DNA of 6,899 bases from Clostridiaceae bacterium (lineage in GTDB: Bacteria > Bacillota > Clostridia > Oscillospirales > Acutalibacteraceae), in contig JAEDHZ010000081.1 in NCBI GenBank assembly GCA_016292705.1, positions 1 through 6,899 on the forward strand, given 5' to 3'. The notes beneath the pieces are model-generated. The model had not been told where the DNA came from. It saw only the letters and a program-made list of their open reading frames with translations, and ran no database searches. Both the position numbers and the translations under genes were made by a program. Positions 5,336 to 6,899 of this stretch are shown one piece after another (the stretch's first letter is position 1; each line of letters opens with the position of its first letter).

Positions 5336-6430
5336 ATGAAAAAGAAAATGAATTTCTGTGTTGTTCTTGTGTCGGCTCTGTTTGTGTTCGGATTTGCCGT
5401 TCTCGGTGTTCTGACTCCTGATAAAAAGATTTCTGAAAGTGAACGCAGGCCACTTGCGGTCTTTCCCAATCTCACTGCAGAAAAGGTTGTTGACGGGAGC
5501 TTTACCGCAGATTTTGAAAAGTATACCCTTGACCATTTTCCGCTCAGGGACAGTTTTCGCCGGATTAAGGCTCTTGTTTCCCGTTATGTTTTCGGTCAAA
5601 AGGACAACAACGATTTGTATTGCACGGACGGTCATCTTTCAAAGCTTGATTACCCGGGAAACCTTGAATCGGTCAAAAGAGCAACCGACCGTTTCCGTGA
5701 TGTAATTAAAAAATATGCTGACAAAGACCGTAAGGTGTTTTTCTCGATTATTCCGGATAAAAACTTTTACCTTGCGTCTAAAAACGGCTACCCGTCAATC
5801 GACTATGAAAGCTTTTTTTCATACGCTGTTGATTCAATGAACGAAGCTGAGTATATTGATATCACAGACCTGCTCGACATTTCTTGCTATTATCGTACGG
5901 ATTCCCATTGGCGACAGGATAAAATCATAGGTGTTGCCGAGCGGGTTGCGCAAAGGCTTGGCGTTGTTCTTGACACAGACTTTACCGAAAGTGAGCTGAC
6001 TGACAGCTTTTTCGGCGTCTTTGCCGGACAGTCTGCATTGCCGGTGAAGCCGGATACTCTTTCAATTTTTGAAAACTCGTCGACAAAAAACAGCATTGTT
6101 TATGACAGAGAAACTGATAGTGAAATCCCGGTCTATGATCTTGAAAAAGTTTCGGGACAGGATTTGTATGAAGTTTTTCTTTCAGGACCTAAGTCGCTTT
6201 TGAAAATTAAGAATCCTGAAAACCCGGCGGGAAAAAAGCTTGTAATCTTCCGTGATTCCTTTGCAAGCAGTCTTGCGCCGCTTCTCATTTCAGGTTTCAG
6301 TGAGATAACTCTCGTTGATATTCGTTATATTTCTCCGATGATTCTGGATCGTTTTGTTGATTTTAGCGGTCAGGATATACTTTTTCTTTACAGTGCAGGT
6401 GTGCTGAACAATTCCGTGACAATTAAATGA
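5336..6430 (+). CDS. DHHW-family protein, AlgJ/AlgX-like O-acetyl transfer partner
   Basis: A 364-residue protein with an N-terminal membrane anchor or uncleaved signal (about 6-26, FCVVLVSALFVFGFAVLGVL). The typical DHHW-family opening follows: SESERRPLAVFPNLT (34-47), then SFTADFEKYTLDHFPLRDSFR (55-75). The signature YRTDSHWRQD (186-195) supplies Asp189 and His191, and KLVIFRDSFASSLAPLL (301-317) supplies Ser308. This Asp-x-His plus Ser arrangement matches the SGNH-like catalytic set of AlgJ and AlgX, which place acetyl groups on alginate. By analogy this protein receives the acetyl group from the MBOAT enzyme and transfers it to an extracellular glycan. It is the last gene before the terminator. 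The family is clear; the substrate and direct partnership are inferred from neighbourhood. Confidence 0.9.
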   Translation: MKKKMNFCVVLVSALFVFGFAVLGVLTPDKKISESERRPLAVFPNLTAEKVVDGSFTADFEKYTLDHFPLRDSFRRIKALVSRYVFGQKDNNDLYCTDGHLSKLDYPGNLESVKRATDRFRDVIKKYADKDRKVFFSIIPDKNFYLASKNGYPSIDYESFFSYAVDSMNEAEYIDITDLLDISCYYRTDSHWRQDKIIGVAERVAQRLGVVLDTDFTESELTDSFFGVFAGQSALPVKPDTLSIFENSSTKNSIVYDRETDSEIPVYDLEKVSGQDLYEVFLSGPKSLLKIKNPENPAGKKLVIFRDSFASSLAPLLISGFSEITLVDIRYISPMILDRFVDFSGQDILFLYSAGVLNNSVTIK

Positions 6431-6483
6431 TATGTTTTGTTAACAGCCGGGGAAAAATATAAATGATAAATCAAAGCAGTCAG

Positions 6484-6513
6484 CAGTCGCCGTTTGGCGG
6501 CTGTTTTGTTTAT
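6484..6513 (+). terminator. Rho-independent terminator of the sigma/O-acetylation operon
   Basis: The stem C-AGTCGCC (6484-6491) pairs with GGCGGCT-G (6496-6503) around a GTTT loop, with one G-T wobble. It is followed by TTTTGTTTAT. It lies 54 bp after the DHHW stop, and ends the five-gene operon before the metal ATPase promoter. Confidence 0.85.
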
Positions 6514-6626
6514 AGTATTTTTATAATTCCGGCATCATCAATAACCTTTTGAAAATTTACATTTATTTCCGTACTGATATTTTGACAATTTTATAAAAAT
6601 AATTATCAAAAAAATGCGAAAACCTA

Positions 6627-6656
6627 TTGACAATTGAACGGTTGTTCAACTATAAT
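6627..6656 (+). promoter_or_regulatory. Consensus promoter of the metal ATPase gene
   Basis: TTGACA (6627-6632) and TATAAT (6651-6656), both perfect consensus, are separated by 18 bp. The spacer is filled by an operator-like dyad. Such a strong promoter with an operator between the hexamers is typical of a gene that is silent until its repressor is released by metal. Confidence 0.85.
6634..6649. promoter_or_regulatory. ArsR/SmtB-like operator 1, between -35 and -10
   Basis: The dyad TTGAAC-GGTT-GTTCAA is a perfect 6-bp inverted repeat. The core TGAAC-n4-GTTCA resembles operators of the ArsR/SmtB/CadC/CzrA family of metal-sensing repressors. It sits exactly in the promoter spacer, where a bound repressor would exclude RNA polymerase. 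No repressor gene is visible in the window. Confidence 0.65.
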
Positions 6657-6668
6657 ACATTATATAGA

Positions 6669-6682
6669 TGAACGATTATTCA
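6669..6682. promoter_or_regulatory. ArsR/SmtB-like operator 2, downstream of the -10
   Basis: TGAACGATTATTCA repeats operator 1 with two changes; the extended copies, TGAACGGTTGTTCAACT (6635-6651) and TGAACGATTATTCAACT (6669-6685), match at 15 of 17 positions. The dyad here is imperfect (TGAA/TTCA with one inner mismatch). The centres are 34 bp apart, about three helical turns, so two repressor dimers could bind the same face. It lies just past the expected transcription start. Confidence 0.6.
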
Positions 6683-6700
6683 ACTGTTGGAGGCTGTAAT

Positions 6701-6899
6701 ATGGACAAGAATCAAAAAAAGGTGCTGTTGAGAATAGTAATTTCGGCGGCAATGGTTGTAGGTTTAACGGTGCTTTTCAGCTTCGTTGAAGTAAAAGTCT
6801 GGATTCAGGCTGTTTTGTATCTTCTTCCTTATGTTGTTATAGGTCTTGATGTTTTGATTGAAGCCGTTGAGGGTGTTTTCATAGGCGAGCTGCTTGATG
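6701..6899 (+). CDS. Heavy-metal-translocating P1B-type ATPase, N-terminus (partial)
   Basis: The first 66 codons of a gene running off the right edge. The basic N-terminus MDKNQKKVLLR is followed by a first membrane helix (about 11-29), a short link, a second helix (about 35-50, IQAVLYLLPYVVIGLDVL), and EAVEGVFIGELLD. The 'LPYVVIGLDVLIEAVEGV...G.LLD' pattern matches the first membrane pair of Zn/Cd/Pb-type P1B ATPases, where it normally continues as DENFLM. No N-terminal CxxC metal-binding domain is present, as in many short Firmicutes versions. GGAGG lies seven bases before the ATG. The two ArsR-like operators support a role in metal export and repression by a metal sensor. The catalytic DKTG and CPC motifs lie outside the window, so metal specificity cannot be judged. 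Confidence 0.75.
   Translation, partial: MDKNQKKVLLRIVISAAMVVGLTVLFSFVEVKVWIQAVLYLLPYVVIGLDVLIEAVEGVFIGELLD

Noticed and set aside
6582..6609. Imperfect dyad TTGACAATT...AATTATCAA upstream of the ATPase promoter
   Set aside because: The arms match at 8 of 9 positions but the region is almost all A and T, so such dyads are expected by chance; the TTGACA has no -10 at a proper spacing.

Overview
The window looks like chromosomal DNA of a low-to-moderate GC, Gram-positive Clostridia-type bacterium, most likely a gut Ruminococcaceae/Lachnospiraceae relative. The signs are strong AGGAGG-type ribosome binding sites, an ECF sigma factor of the clostridial type, a Gram-positive lipoprotein, and a membrane O-acyltransferase paired with a DHHW protein. 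No rRNA, tRNA, CRISPR array, transposase or integrase gene was seen.

Layout. Positions 2-142 hold the 3' end of a small membrane protein (+). Positions 143-404 have no convincing gene, but contain a strong, probably bidirectional terminator (319-356). Positions 405-1952 (-) encode a secreted alpha/beta-hydrolase-like protein whose nucleophile elbow carries Cys instead of Ser; it has a near-consensus housekeeping promoter (TTGACT-17-TACAAT). A divergent intergenic region (1953-2254) separates it from a five-gene + strand operon (2255-6430): ECF sigma factor, single-pass probable anti-sigma factor (GTG start, overlapping the sigma gene), lipoprotein resembling DUF4358, MBOAT acyltransferase (AlgI/DltB class) and DHHW/AlgJ-AlgX-like acetyl-transfer protein. 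A Rho-independent terminator follows (about 6484-6513). From 6701 to the window end is the N-terminus of a probable heavy-metal P1B-type ATPase, whose promoter carries two near-identical ArsR/SmtB-like dyads.

How the genes may work together. The sigma gene is preceded by an ECF-type promoter (TGCAACC-17-GTCTA), so the operon is probably autoregulated. The anti-sigma protein would hold the sigma factor at the membrane until an envelope signal releases it. The output would be a glycan O-acetylation machine: MBOAT moves an acyl group across the membrane, and the DHHW protein, with an Asp-His...Ser set, transfers it to an extracellular polymer. This parallels known ECF control of cell-wall O-acetylation (sigV-rsiV-oatA in Bacillus subtilis), but with different enzymes and a different sensor domain. 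The polymer and the signal cannot be read from the sequence.

The most unusual DNA feature is a perfect 28-bp palindrome inside the MBOAT coding sequence (4137-4164). The metal ATPase at the right edge appears to be a separate, metal-repressed unit.
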